64,000 nt of DNA from positions 124,001 to 188,000 of the forward strand of contig NZ_LSYT01000007.1 in assembly GCF_001602525.1 (NCBI RefSeq), in the 5' to 3' direction. Numbering within the stretch: the first letter of the stretch is position 1; every line of letters starts with the position of its first letter. The notes beneath the pieces are model-generated. The model saw only the letters and a program-made list of their open reading frames with translations, searched no databases and was not told the origin of the DNA. Below, one piece after another: positions 33,983 to 42,926 of this stretch. Position numbers and translations under genes: made by a program. This DNA is from Flavobacterium chilense (GTDB lineage: Bacteria; Bacteroidota; Bacteroidia; Flavobacteriales; Flavobacteriaceae).

Positions 33983-35284
33983 TTGGAAAAAGATACAATA
34001 TTAAAAGCTGAAAATATTTCTAAACAATATCGTTTAGGAGAGGTGGGTACAGGAACCCTGAGTCATGACATCAATCGTTGGTGGCATAAGATTAGAGGGA
34101 AAGAGGATCCCTATCTAAAAATAGGTGAAACAAATGATCGCTCAACCAAAGGTAATTCAGATTATGTTTGGGCTTTACAAGATATTAATTTTGAAGTCGA
34201 ACGAGGAGAAGTTTTGGGGATTATTGGTAAAAATGGAGCAGGAAAATCTACCCTCTTAAAAATACTTTCAAAAGTAACAGCTCCCACCACAGGAAGCATA
34301 AAATCTCGTGGTCGTATAGCTTCATTATTAGAAGTTGGTACAGGATTTAATGGGGAAATGACCGGAAGAGAAAATATTTTCTTAAATGGCGCTATTTTGG
34401 GAATGACCAAAAAAGAAATTATTTCAAAATTGGATGAAATTATTGAATTCTCAGGTTGTGAACGATATATTGATACACCCGTTAAGAGATATAGTTCAGG
34501 AATGACTGTACGTTTAGCTTTTGCCGTAGCAGCTTTTCTAGAACCTGAAATATTAGTTGTAGATGAGGTTCTGGCAGTTGGAGATGCCGAATTTCAGAAA
34601 AAAGCTATTGGAAAAATGCAGGATATCTCTAAAGGGGAAGGGAGAACCGTTTTATTTGTGAGTCATAATATGGCTGCTGTTAAGAGTTTGTGTACCAGAG
34701 GGATTGTGCTCGAAAATGGTAAAATTAAATTTAATGGGGATATCGATGAAGCACTAGATATTTATTCAAGCAATGATAATTCTACAGGACATACTGTTAT
34801 TTTTAATTCAGATACAAAGCGAATCGGTAGTAGAAACATAGAATTTATTTCTGCAGAGATTAGAGATCAGAGCAATTCATTAAATCATGAGTTTTCTATC
34901 GGAGATGATTTAAAAATTAAATTCAGATTGCAAAACAACGCTAACGAATCAAAATCTGAAATAGGAATCCAAATAAGATCTTCAGACGAAATGCCTATAT
35001 TTCATATCATGGGAAGAGATTCAAATTTTGAGTTAATTCATATAGAAAAGCAAGAAGAGTATGTCGTTACTATAAAAGACATAAGACTTTTTCCTGGTAT
35101 GTATACAATAAGTTTTACAAGTAATACGACCACTGGACATCAGATATTTGATAGTATTGAAAATGCACTGTCTTTTCAAATTATCGATGGAGGTAAATAT
35201 ACTATAAGAAGTTTGCCAAGAGCAGCTGGTCTTTTCTTTTTAAATCCAGAATGGAAAAAAATTGTAGGCAATGAAGATCGTTAA
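33983..35284 (+). CDS. wzt: ABC exporter ATPase with C-terminal glycan-binding domain
   Basis: A 433-residue ATPase. Walker A GKNGAGKST is at 82-90, the signature YSSG starts at 170, and the Walker B region ILVVDEV is near 190. Residues about 270-433 form an extra beta-rich domain like the Wzt C-terminal module that recognises the modified non-reducing end of the O-chain. That suggests recognition of a capped polymer. The start is TTG 33983, because the sequence MEKDTILKAENISKQYRLG begins there. Its 3' end overlaps the GT10 gene by 14 bases. Confidence 0.93.
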   Translation: MEKDTILKAENISKQYRLGEVGTGTLSHDINRWWHKIRGKEDPYLKIGETNDRSTKGNSDYVWALQDINFEVERGEVLGIIGKNGAGKSTLLKILSKVTAPTTGSIKSRGRIASLLEVGTGFNGEMTGRENIFLNGAILGMTKKEIISKLDEIIEFSGCERYIDTPVKRYSSGMTVRLAFAVAAFLEPEILVVDEVLAVGDAEFQKKAIGKMQDISKGEGRTVLFVSHNMAAVKSLCTRGIVLENGKIKFNGDIDEALDIYSSNDNSTGHTVIFNSDTKRIGSRNIEFISAEIRDQSNSLNHEFSIGDDLKIKFRLQNNANESKSEIGIQIRSSDEMPIFHIMGRDSNFELIHIEKQEEYVVTIKDIRLFPGMYTISFTSNTTTGHQIFDSIENALSFQIIDGGKYTIRSLPRAAGLFFLNPEWKKIVGNEDR

Positions 35285-36224
35285 ACTAACATTTAATTAC
35301 GATTGGCCTCTTTTTAGGCAAACTCCAAATTTCTCTCAAGTTTGGGGAGGCTATAAGTTTGTTATTGATGATACTATAAAAGAATGTGATTTTTGGATTG
35401 TATATACTGATTATAAAATAAAAACGGAAATTGTAAAATGTGATCCTGAGAATGTAATTTTTATTCCGGGAGAATGTTATAATACAAGCCCTAAGTTCAC
35501 TCAAAAATTCTTAGATCAATTTGGTACAATTATTACCGTACAAAAAGAGATAAAACATAAAAATGTTATTTATTCACATAATGCAAATCCTTGGTTCATA
35601 GGGAAATCTTTTGATGAATTAAAATCTTTAGAAACGCCAAATAAAACAAAATTAATTTCGGTTATTTCTTCTAACAAAGCCTTTACAGAAGGACACAGAA
35701 AAAGAGTCGACTTTGTTAAGAAACTTAAGGAATATTTTGGAGATCAGCTAGATGTTTATGGTAGAGGTATTACAGATTTTGAAGATAAATGGGATGTTTT
35801 GGCAAATTATAAATATTCAATAGCAATAGAAAATGATTATTGTGACGATTGGGTTACCGAAAAATTCTTTGATTGCTTGTATACCCATACTTTACCATTT
35901 TATTATGGCTGCCCTAATTTAGAAAGTATAGTTAATAAAGAATCTTTTATCCGAATTAATATAGACGATTTTGAATCAAGTGTAAAAATAATTGAGGATG
36001 CAATAGAGCAAGATGAATTTGAAAAAAGATTAGAACTACTTAAAAAAGAATCAATTGAAAGCCTTCATAGAGATAATCTTTTTCCTTTTTTGATTAAAAT
36101 ATTAGAAAAGAAGAGTATACTTTCAAAAAAAGATGTTGTAAAAATTAGATCTGAATTTGAGATAAATAAAAGGAGTGTTTTGATTCGATTCTTAAGCAAA
36201 GTAAAAAGGGTTTTAGTAAGATGA
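35271..36224 (+). CDS. GT10 family fucosyltransferase-like enzyme
   Basis: A 317-residue enzyme. The block YKYSIAIEN starting at residue 180, followed by DDWVTEKFFDCL and LPFYYGCPN, is the GDP-binding signature of alpha-1,3/4-fucosyltransferases (GT10). It should use GDP-L-fucose or a similar GDP-deoxyhexose. The GDP-sugar genes fcl-like, colD-like and gmd follow in the same run. It overlaps wzt by 14 bases and the acetyltransferase gene by 4, so translation is coupled. The donor (fucose or a 3,6-dideoxyhexose) is open. Confidence 0.88.
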   Translation: MKIVKLTFNYDWPLFRQTPNFSQVWGGYKFVIDDTIKECDFWIVYTDYKIKTEIVKCDPENVIFIPGECYNTSPKFTQKFLDQFGTIITVQKEIKHKNVIYSHNANPWFIGKSFDELKSLETPNKTKLISVISSNKAFTEGHRKRVDFVKKLKEYFGDQLDVYGRGITDFEDKWDVLANYKYSIAIENDYCDDWVTEKFFDCLYTHTLPFYYGCPNLESIVNKESFIRINIDDFESSVKIIEDAIEQDEFEKRLELLKKESIESLHRDNLFPFLIKILEKKSILSKKDVVKIRSEFEINKRSVLIRFLSKVKRVLVR

Positions 36225-36820
36225 AGAAAGTATTAAAGCGTATTTATAGAGCTGTTAATCGCAGGTTTGCTAAAAGAGAGAATTTGTTAGCCAACCCCAA
36301 TCAGGGTAAATTTCATAATGTCGAAATTATGTCTTCGGTAATATTAAGTGGTGAAAATGAAATTGGGGAATATACTTATATTGGATTTAATAGTATAATA
36401 ACCAAATCAAAAATCGGAAGATACTGCTCTATTGCTGGTAATGTTAGTATTGGTATAGGAGAACATAAAATAAACAGAGTTTCTACAAGTAGCATTTTTT
36501 ATAAAAATGCTTGGAAAACACTAACTGAAAAAGAATGTGTAATTGGAAATGATGTCTGGATTGGTACCAATTCAGTTATAAGAAGAGGTGTTACTATAGG
36601 AGATGGCGCAGTAATTGGTGCAAATTCATTTGTAAACAAAGATGTAAAACCCTTTGAAGTTGTAGCGGGAGCTCCTGCAAAATTTATTAAAATGAGATTC
36701 ACGGATTTAATAATAGAGAGCATTCGGGAATCTGATTGGTGGTCTAAAGATTTAAATGAAGCCAGAACGATAATAGAAAAATTAGAGCTAACAAGATTAT
36801 TTGAGCAAGATGATAAATAA
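36221..36820 (+). CDS. Hexapeptide-repeat acetyltransferase (CatB/Vat-like)
   Basis: A 199-residue left-handed beta-helix protein with hexapeptide turns (IGEYTYIGFNSII, IGRYCSIAGNVSIG, IGNDVWIGTNSVI). His82 in GEHK is the likely catalytic base, placed as in xenobiotic and sugar O-acetyltransferases. It would acetylate a hydroxyl or amino group of a sugar using acetyl-CoA. It overlaps its upstream neighbour by 4 bases (ATGA) and its end overlaps the next start. Substrate unknown; a deoxyhexose of the same operon is a fair guess. Confidence 0.85.
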   Translation: MKKVLKRIYRAVNRRFAKRENLLANPNQGKFHNVEIMSSVILSGENEIGEYTYIGFNSIITKSKIGRYCSIAGNVSIGIGEHKINRVSTSSIFYKNAWKTLTEKECVIGNDVWIGTNSVIRRGVTIGDGAVIGANSFVNKDVKPFEVVAGAPAKFIKMRFTDLIIESIRESDWWSKDLNEARTIIEKLELTRLFEQDDK

Positions 36821-37739
36821 AAACGCCAAAATTTATATTACAGGTCATACAGGAATGTTGGGTAGTATAACTTTAGATTTTTTTAAAGAAAACGGATATT
36901 CTAACATAATAACATCTACACACAAAACTTTAGATTTAATCAATCAACAAGAAGTCGATGTTTTTTTTGAAAAAGAAAAACCAGAATATGTAATTCATAT
37001 TGCAGCAAAGGTTGGTGGTATAAAGGCTAATATTGATAATCCGGCAATTTTTTTGTACGATAATTTAATGATGCAGTCTAATATTATAAATTCGGCATAT
37101 AAATACAAAGTGAAAAAGTTTGTGTTCATTGCAAGTTCTTGCATATATCCTGCTAATTCTCCACAACCTATGAAAGAAGAATATCTTTTAGATGGAAAGC
37201 TGGAGCCAACAAACGAAGGATATGCAATTGCAAAAATTGCGGGAATTAAATTATTAGAAAGTTATAATAAGCAATATGGTTTTAATGGAATTAGTTTAAT
37301 TCCGAGTAATCTATATGGGCCAAACGATACATTTGATCTTAATCATGCACATGTTTTGTCATCATTAGTAAAGAGGTTTGTAGATGCAAAAAATGGGAAT
37401 GCTTCCTCAATTACTTTGTGGGGAACCGGAATTGCACGAAGAGAGTTTTTACATGTAGAGGATTTTTCTAAGGCAATTTTATACTTTTTCGAAAATTATA
37501 ATTCTCCGGATTTCATTAATATAGGCCCCGGAACTGATATTAGTATAAAAGAATTAGCTGTCTTAATCTCTTCAAAAGTAGAATACTCGGGAGAAATTTT
37601 GTGGGATGATACTAAACCAAACGGAATGATTCAAAAATGTATGGACGTTTCAAATATGATAAAAGAAGGTTTTAAGCCTGTTAAATCTTTAGAAATAGGT
37701 ATAGAAGAGGTAATAGAAAGCTATAAAAAATTGAAATGA
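36810..37739 (+). CDS. fcl: GDP-L-fucose synthase-like epimerase/reductase (Fcl or ColC)
   Basis: A 309-residue SDR with GHTGMLGS at 12-19, AAKVGGIKAN, FIASSCIYP and YAIAK with Tyr138 and Lys142. EPTNEGYAIAKIAGIKL and SNLYGPND match GDP-fucose synthase, which epimerises and reduces GDP-4-keto-6-deoxymannose. GDP-colitose synthase ColC belongs to the same family, and a ColD-like gene lies nearby, so the real product could be GDP-colitose. ATG 36810 is chosen over TTG 36801. It overlaps its upstream neighbour by 11 bases. Confidence 0.85.
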   Translation: MINKNAKIYITGHTGMLGSITLDFFKENGYSNIITSTHKTLDLINQQEVDVFFEKEKPEYVIHIAAKVGGIKANIDNPAIFLYDNLMMQSNIINSAYKYKVKKFVFIASSCIYPANSPQPMKEEYLLDGKLEPTNEGYAIAKIAGIKLLESYNKQYGFNGISLIPSNLYGPNDTFDLNHAHVLSSLVKRFVDAKNGNASSITLWGTGIARREFLHVEDFSKAILYFFENYNSPDFINIGPGTDISIKELAVLISSKVEYSGEILWDDTKPNGMIQKCMDVSNMIKEGFKPVKSLEIGIEEVIESYKKLK

Positions 37740-38830
37740 TTAATAATGCCCTAAAATTAACCTCAAATACCAATAAATATTCTTTCATTGAAGGACTAAG
37801 AGGTTTTGCTATTTTATTAGTGTTTGGTGTTCATTTTTTTGGAAAATTTCAAAAGAAAGATTACTATCTAAGTCAGGATTCTGTTTTTAAGCCAATTATT
37901 AAATTTTTGCATTCCGGTCATATTGGCGTAGATTGCTTTTTTTTAATTAGTTCATTTTTAATTTACAAATCTTTAACTAATGATGATAATAAAATATCTT
38001 TTATACAATTTATGGGTAAAAGATATTCTCGATTATTGCCTGTGGTTATTTTTATTTTAATTATCCCTTTTATAATTTATAATGGATTTAATATAAAAAT
38101 TATTTTAGACAATATTTTTTTTTTAAATATTTTTAATTCAAGTTCAAGTATTGTAATTGTCACATGGTCATTGGTTTACGAAATGTATTTTTATATTTTA
38201 GCAGGGATATTATATATTATACTTCCAAATAAAATTACCACAAGTGCTCTGTTTTTATTATTAATATTTATATCAATCCTCTTCATTCATTTTTTTATTG
38301 ATCAGCATATAATAGAAGAACCTATTAGATTTTTAGGTTTCTTTTTTGGCATTCTTTTGGCAAAATATCATACAAAAATCAATGAATCTAAGTTTCTACT
38401 AAAATACAAAGAATTGATTGTTATCATAGGTTTTTTTATCATCTTTTTTCAAATGTATGGTTGGCTAAACTTTAATTGGGTAACATCTGTTACAACAAGC
38501 AAACTCTATAGCGCATTATTTTATATAACAGTTCAAGTTGGTTTTTTCTTGATAATTCTTGGTAATTTAATAAAAGAAAATAGACTGGAGTTTTTGTTAG
38601 TTAACAGCTTTATGCAATTATTAGGAATGGTTAGTTATTCTTTTTATATTATTCATTGCTTTGTAATTACAAAACTAAATCTTACTCCAAAATTGATGAT
38701 GTATTTAAATACATCTAGTTTTATGTCAATGATTTTAGAATATATAATATCATTTTCTTTTGCCGTTTTATTGTCAATTTATATTTATGAATACTTAGAA
38801 AAACCATATTTTAATAAAATTAAAAAATGA
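37736..38830 (+). CDS. Membrane acyltransferase, acyltransferase-3 family
   Basis: A 364-residue protein with about ten helices. The start YSFIEGLRGFAILLVFGVHF carries the family's R..R/H pattern (GLRG, then His), and SLVYEMYFYILAG is the second conserved block. Such enzymes O-acylate extracytoplasmic sugars. It lies between the fcl-like and colD-like genes with 4-base overlaps at both ends, which suggests it decorates the deoxyhexose-containing polymer. The acyl group and the sugar are unknown. A T10 run occurs at 38115-38124. Confidence 0.85.
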   Translation: MINNALKLTSNTNKYSFIEGLRGFAILLVFGVHFFGKFQKKDYYLSQDSVFKPIIKFLHSGHIGVDCFFLISSFLIYKSLTNDDNKISFIQFMGKRYSRLLPVVIFILIIPFIIYNGFNIKIILDNIFFLNIFNSSSSIVIVTWSLVYEMYFYILAGILYIILPNKITTSALFLLLIFISILFIHFFIDQHIIEEPIRFLGFFFGILLAKYHTKINESKFLLKYKELIVIIGFFIIFFQMYGWLNFNWVTSVTTSKLYSALFYITVQVGFFLIILGNLIKENRLEFLLVNSFMQLLGMVSYSFYIIHCFVITKLNLTPKLMMYLNTSSFMSMILEYIISFSFAVLLSIYIYEYLEKPYFNKIKK

Positions 38831-40002
38831 AAATACCCTTAATGCGAAAAGCATTTCTTAAAGAAGAACAAACTAAAAAAGCCTTGGCTGATTTCATTCT
38901 TAATGCTGACAGATTAAGTATGGATATTGAGTGCAAAAAATTCGAAGATAAATTTGCGCAATACCAAAAGTGCAAACATGCGATATTATTTAACAGTGGT
39001 GGTAGCGCAAATTTAGCAATGTTACAAGCCTTAAAAAATTTAGGAAAGCTCAAAGACGGTGACAAAGTAGCCTTTTCAGCATTAACCTGGTCAACTAATA
39101 CAATGCCAATTATTCAGTTAGGAATGGTTCCTGTTGCACTCGATTGCGAACCGGATACATTGAATACTATGTCGCATCATCTTCTGGAAAGATTGAAAAC
39201 CACAGATTTACAGGCTTTGTTTATAACAAATATTCTTGGTTTTACAGGAGATATAGACATTATAAAAGAAATTTGTAATGAAAGAAATATTATTTTAATA
39301 GAAGACAATTGCGAATCATTAGGTACTGAACTTCCAGAGGGAACTGCTGGTAATTTTGGAATTGGTGGAAGCTTTTCTTTTTTTGTTGCCCATCATATGT
39401 CAACTATAGAAGGAGGAATGGTTTGTACAAGTGATGATGATTTTGCCGAAATGCTTAGAATTGTAAGGGCAAATGGTTGGGATAGAAATCTTACTGCTGA
39501 ACAACAAGAAAAATGGAGAGGAAAATTTGATATTAAGTCAGAATTTCAAGCAAAATATACTTTCTATGATCTGGGATATAACTTTAGACCTACTGAAATT
39601 ACAGGCTTTCTGGGGCAATATCAAATGCAATTTTTAGAAGAAAATATCAGTAAAAGAGAGCAAAATTATTTGCGTATAGAAAATATTATAAAAGACAATT
39701 CAGATTTTGTATATCTAAAGCATAATCATATAAACAGATTGTCTACGTTCGCTTTTCCATTTGTTTGTAAAACGCCGGAACTAAGACAATATTATCTGGA
39801 TAAATTTACAGAGGCTGGAGTCGAAATTAGACCCATGATAGCAGGAAATATGCAAGAGCAGCCTTTTTATAAAAAATATGTAAACGAATTATATGATATG
39901 CCTGGAGCAGATATGATGCATGCAAATGGATTTTATTGCGGAAATTATCCTGAACTTCTTGAGGAAGATTTATTAATTATTGAAAATTTATTAAAAAAAT
40001 AA
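38827..40002 (+). CDS. ColD/RfbH-like PLP-dependent sugar 3-dehydratase
   Basis: A 391-residue DegT-family protein in which the PLP-binding Lys is replaced: SFFVAHHMSTIEGG has His189 where WecE has Lys186 in SFHETKN. The same Lys-to-His change marks ColD (GDP-4-keto-6-deoxymannose 3-dehydratase) and RfbH. These remove the 3-hydroxyl instead of transaminating. With Gmd and an Fcl/ColC-like reductase adjacent, GDP-colitose or another GDP-3,6-dideoxyhexose is the likely product. It overlaps the acyltransferase gene by 4 bases; the GT11 gene starts on the next base after its stop. Confidence 0.85.
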   Translation: MKIPLMRKAFLKEEQTKKALADFILNADRLSMDIECKKFEDKFAQYQKCKHAILFNSGGSANLAMLQALKNLGKLKDGDKVAFSALTWSTNTMPIIQLGMVPVALDCEPDTLNTMSHHLLERLKTTDLQALFITNILGFTGDIDIIKEICNERNIILIEDNCESLGTELPEGTAGNFGIGGSFSFFVAHHMSTIEGGMVCTSDDDFAEMLRIVRANGWDRNLTAEQQEKWRGKFDIKSEFQAKYTFYDLGYNFRPTEITGFLGQYQMQFLEENISKREQNYLRIENIIKDNSDFVYLKHNHINRLSTFAFPFVCKTPELRQYYLDKFTEAGVEIRPMIAGNMQEQPFYKKYVNELYDMPGADMMHANGFYCGNYPELLEEDLLIIENLLKK

Positions 40003-40824
40003 ATGATCGTAGTTCAGTTAATAGGCGGCTTGGGAAATCAGTTGTTTCAATATGCAGCAGCTAAAGTTTTGGCATTAGAAACAAAGCAAAAGTTCTTTAT
40101 CGATGTATCGCAATTTGAGAGCTATAAGCTGCATAACTATGCATTAAATCATTTTAATGTTATTTCTAAAACCTATAAAAAGCCCAATAGATATTTAAGG
40201 AAAATAAAAAGCTTTTATCAAAAATACACTTTTTATAAAGAAAAAGATTTTGGATATAACCCTGATCTGATTAATCTAAAAGGAGATATTATATTTCTGG
40301 AAGGTTATTTTCAGTCAGAGAAATATTTTATAAAGTACGAAAAAGAAATTCGGGAAGATTTTGAATTACGTACATCATTAAAAAAAGATACTAAAGCAGC
40401 AATTGCAAAAATTGAATCTGTAAATTCTGTTTCAATACATATTCGAAGAGGGGATTATTTAAATAATTCGTTGCACAATACAAGCAAAGATGAATATTAT
40501 AAAAAAGCTTTAGAGATAATTCAAAGTAAGATTAGTAATCCTGTTTTTTTTGTTTTTTCGGATGATATGGATTGGGTAAAAGCAAATTTCTCAACAAAAC
40601 AAGAAACTATATTTATTGATTTTAATGATGCTTCAACAAATTTTGAAGATTTAAAATTAATGGCATCTTGCAAACACAACATTATAGCTAATAGCAGTTT
40701 TAGCTGGTGGGGGGCATGGCTTAATACAAATCCTGATAAAACTGTAATTGCCCCAAAACTTTGGTTTAATGACGATTCAATAAATACTAATGACATAATC
40801 CCAACAAGTTGGGTAAAAATATAA
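40003..40824 (+). CDS. GT11 family alpha-1,2-fucosyltransferase-like enzyme
   Basis: A 273-residue enzyme with GGLGNQLFQYAAA near residue 8 and HIRRGDY at 146-152, both diagnostic of GT11 (FUT1/2-like, WbgN-like). It takes a GDP-deoxyhexose and adds it in alpha-1,2 linkage. WbgN of E. coli O55, from the same family, is associated with colitose, which fits the ColD-like gene immediately upstream. The start abuts that gene's stop; gmd begins 3 bases after its own stop. Confidence 0.88.
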   Translation: MIVVQLIGGLGNQLFQYAAAKVLALETKQKFFIDVSQFESYKLHNYALNHFNVISKTYKKPNRYLRKIKSFYQKYTFYKEKDFGYNPDLINLKGDIIFLEGYFQSEKYFIKYEKEIREDFELRTSLKKDTKAAIAKIESVNSVSIHIRRGDYLNNSLHNTSKDEYYKKALEIIQSKISNPVFFVFSDDMDWVKANFSTKQETIFIDFNDASTNFEDLKLMASCKHNIIANSSFSWWGAWLNTNPDKTVIAPKLWFNDDSINTNDIIPTSWVKI

Positions 40825-40827
40825 AAA

Positions 40828-41901
40828 ATGAAAAAAGCATTAATAACCGGAGTTACTGGTCAGGATGGAGCTTATTTAGCAGAATTTTTATTAGAGAAAG
40901 GTTATGAGGTTCATGGAGTAAAAAGAAGAGCTTCATCATTTAATACACAACGTATTGATCATTTGTTCAGGGACCTTCATGAAGAAAATGTTCGGTTTAT
41001 TCTTCATTATGGTGATTTGTCTGATGCTACCAACCTAATAAGAATAATTCAGGAAGTTCAGCCTGATGAAATCTATAATTTAGGAGCAATGTCTCATGTA
41101 AAAGTTAGTTTTGATACTCCTGAATATGTTGCAAATGTTGACGGCTTAGGAGCCATGAGATTATTAGAGGCCGTAAGAATTTTAGGGCTTGCCGAAAAAA
41201 CCAGAATTTATCAGGCTTCAACTTCAGAGTTATATGGTTTAGTGCAGGAAGTGCCACAAAACGAAAAAACGCCATTTTACCCTCGTTCACCCTATGGTGT
41301 CGCAAAAATTTATGCGTATTGGATAACCGTAAATTATCGTGAGGCTTATAATATGTTTGCTTGCAACGGAATCTTGTTTAACCATGAATCACCTCTGAGA
41401 GGAGAAACATTTGTTACCCGAAAAATCACTATGGCTACTGCAAAAATTGCTTTAGGCTTGCAGGATACATTATATATAGGAAACTTAAATTCGCAACGAG
41501 ACTGGGGACACGCAAAAGATTATATCGAAGCGATGTGGCTAATTTTGCAACAAGACAAGCCTGAAGATTTTGTTATTTCTACTGGTAAGACGACTCGTGT
41601 AAGAGAATTTGTGAGAATGGCATTTTTAGAGTGTGGCATTGAACTGGAATTTGTGGGCAAAAATGAAAATGAAGTAGGCAAAGTCAAATCTTGTTCAAAT
41701 CCAAAATATCAGATTGAGATAGGAAAGGAAGTGGTAAAAGTAGATCCTACTTATTACAGACCTACAGAAGTAGATTTACTGATAGGTGATTCTACAAAGG
41801 CAAGAACAGTTTTAGGATGGAAACCAAAATTTAATTTAGATGATATCGTAAAACAAATGATTGCAGCAGATATAGAATTATTTGAAAAAGAAATAAGATA
41901 A
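40828..41901 (+). CDS. gmd: GDP-mannose 4,6-dehydratase
   Basis: A 357-residue SDR of usual Gmd length. GVTGQDGAYLAEFLL starts at residue 8, RRASSFNTQRIDHLF, NLGAMSHVKVSF, ASTSELYG, and SPYGVAK with Tyr156 and Lys160. FNHESPLRGETFVTRKIT is a Gmd hallmark. It converts GDP-mannose from ManC (2567) to GDP-4-keto-6-deoxymannose, the branch point for Fcl/ColC and ColD. Its stop overlaps the next ATG by one base. Confidence 0.95.
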   Translation: MKKALITGVTGQDGAYLAEFLLEKGYEVHGVKRRASSFNTQRIDHLFRDLHEENVRFILHYGDLSDATNLIRIIQEVQPDEIYNLGAMSHVKVSFDTPEYVANVDGLGAMRLLEAVRILGLAEKTRIYQASTSELYGLVQEVPQNEKTPFYPRSPYGVAKIYAYWITVNYREAYNMFACNGILFNHESPLRGETFVTRKITMATAKIALGLQDTLYIGNLNSQRDWGHAKDYIEAMWLILQQDKPEDFVISTGKTTRVREFVRMAFLECGIELEFVGKNENEVGKVKSCSNPKYQIEIGKEVVKVDPTYYRPTEVDLLIGDSTKARTVLGWKPKFNLDDIVKQMIAADIELFEKEIR

Positions 41902-42926
41902 TGTCTTCAAACCCCAAAATAACGGTTCTAATGCCTGTCTACAATTGCGAACTTTACATAGAGGAAGCCATAGATAGTATTTTGAATCAGACCTTTTCAG
42001 ATTTCGAGTTTATAATAATTGATGATGCTTCTTCAGATTCAACAGTATCAATTATAAAAAACTATAATGATCCGAGAATACAATTAATAGAGAAACCACA
42101 AAATTCAGGTTACACTAATAGTTTAAATTATGGATTAAGTATTGCAAAAGGAGAATATATAGCAAGAATGGATGGCGATGATATAAGCTTGCCGAATCGT
42201 TTTGTAAAACAAGTTGCTTTTTTAGATAAAAATCCTGAAACAGTACTTATTGGTACATTCTTTAAGATAATTGACAAAGATAAAATTATCACTGTTCCTG
42301 AATATCATGACGATATAAAATTAGCAATGCTTAAGGATTGTTGTATTGGGCATCCAACAGTAATGATGAGGAAAAGCTGTCTGGATAAATTTGCTTTAAT
42401 TTACGATATAAGAAAAGAACCTGCAGAAGATTATGATCTCTGGACAAGATTATTAGCCGTAGGAAAGCTGTACAATTTGCAGGAAGTTTTGCTTAATTAT
42501 CGTATTCACAATTCACAAGTTTCTCACAAAAGAAATGAGCAACAAATAAGTACTGCGCTTGAGATTAAAGTTAATTTATTGACTAATCTCAATTTTGAAA
42601 AAAATGATAAAACACAAGATTTTTTAAAGAAGATAATATCACGAAGAGAATTTGTCTCTTTTAAAGAAATAAATCAGTTCGAAGATTTAAAAAGCAAATT
42701 ACTTTTAGCTAATCAAACTTCTTTTTTTGAGAAAGCAGGTTTTGAAAAATATCTGTTAGAGATTCAGAACAATTTATTTAAAGACTATTTTTTACAAAAA
42801 GAAAATTATTCTCCAATAGTTTATCTCCAATATTTAAAAATTAAAAAAAGATCATCAATTAAATTAAAATTATTAGATGAATTCAAGCTATTTGTAAAAT
42901 CAATAATTTTCTACAATAAAAAATGA
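41901..42926 (+). CDS. Glycosyltransferase family 2
   Basis: A 341-residue GT-A enzyme. ITVLMPVYNCELYIEEAI, FIIIDDASSDST and DGDD at 91-94 form the donor and metal site; PAEDYDLWTRLL gives the ED region. A helical tail follows beyond about 230, with basic residues that may hold it to the membrane. It overlaps gmd by one base and the next gene by 4. Sugar specificity is not visible. Confidence 0.87.
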   Translation: MSSNPKITVLMPVYNCELYIEEAIDSILNQTFSDFEFIIIDDASSDSTVSIIKNYNDPRIQLIEKPQNSGYTNSLNYGLSIAKGEYIARMDGDDISLPNRFVKQVAFLDKNPETVLIGTFFKIIDKDKIITVPEYHDDIKLAMLKDCCIGHPTVMMRKSCLDKFALIYDIRKEPAEDYDLWTRLLAVGKLYNLQEVLLNYRIHNSQVSHKRNEQQISTALEIKVNLLTNLNFEKNDKTQDFLKKIISRREFVSFKEINQFEDLKSKLLLANQTSFFEKAGFEKYLLEIQNNLFKDYFLQKENYSPIVYLQYLKIKKRSSIKLKLLDEFKLFVKSIIFYNKK

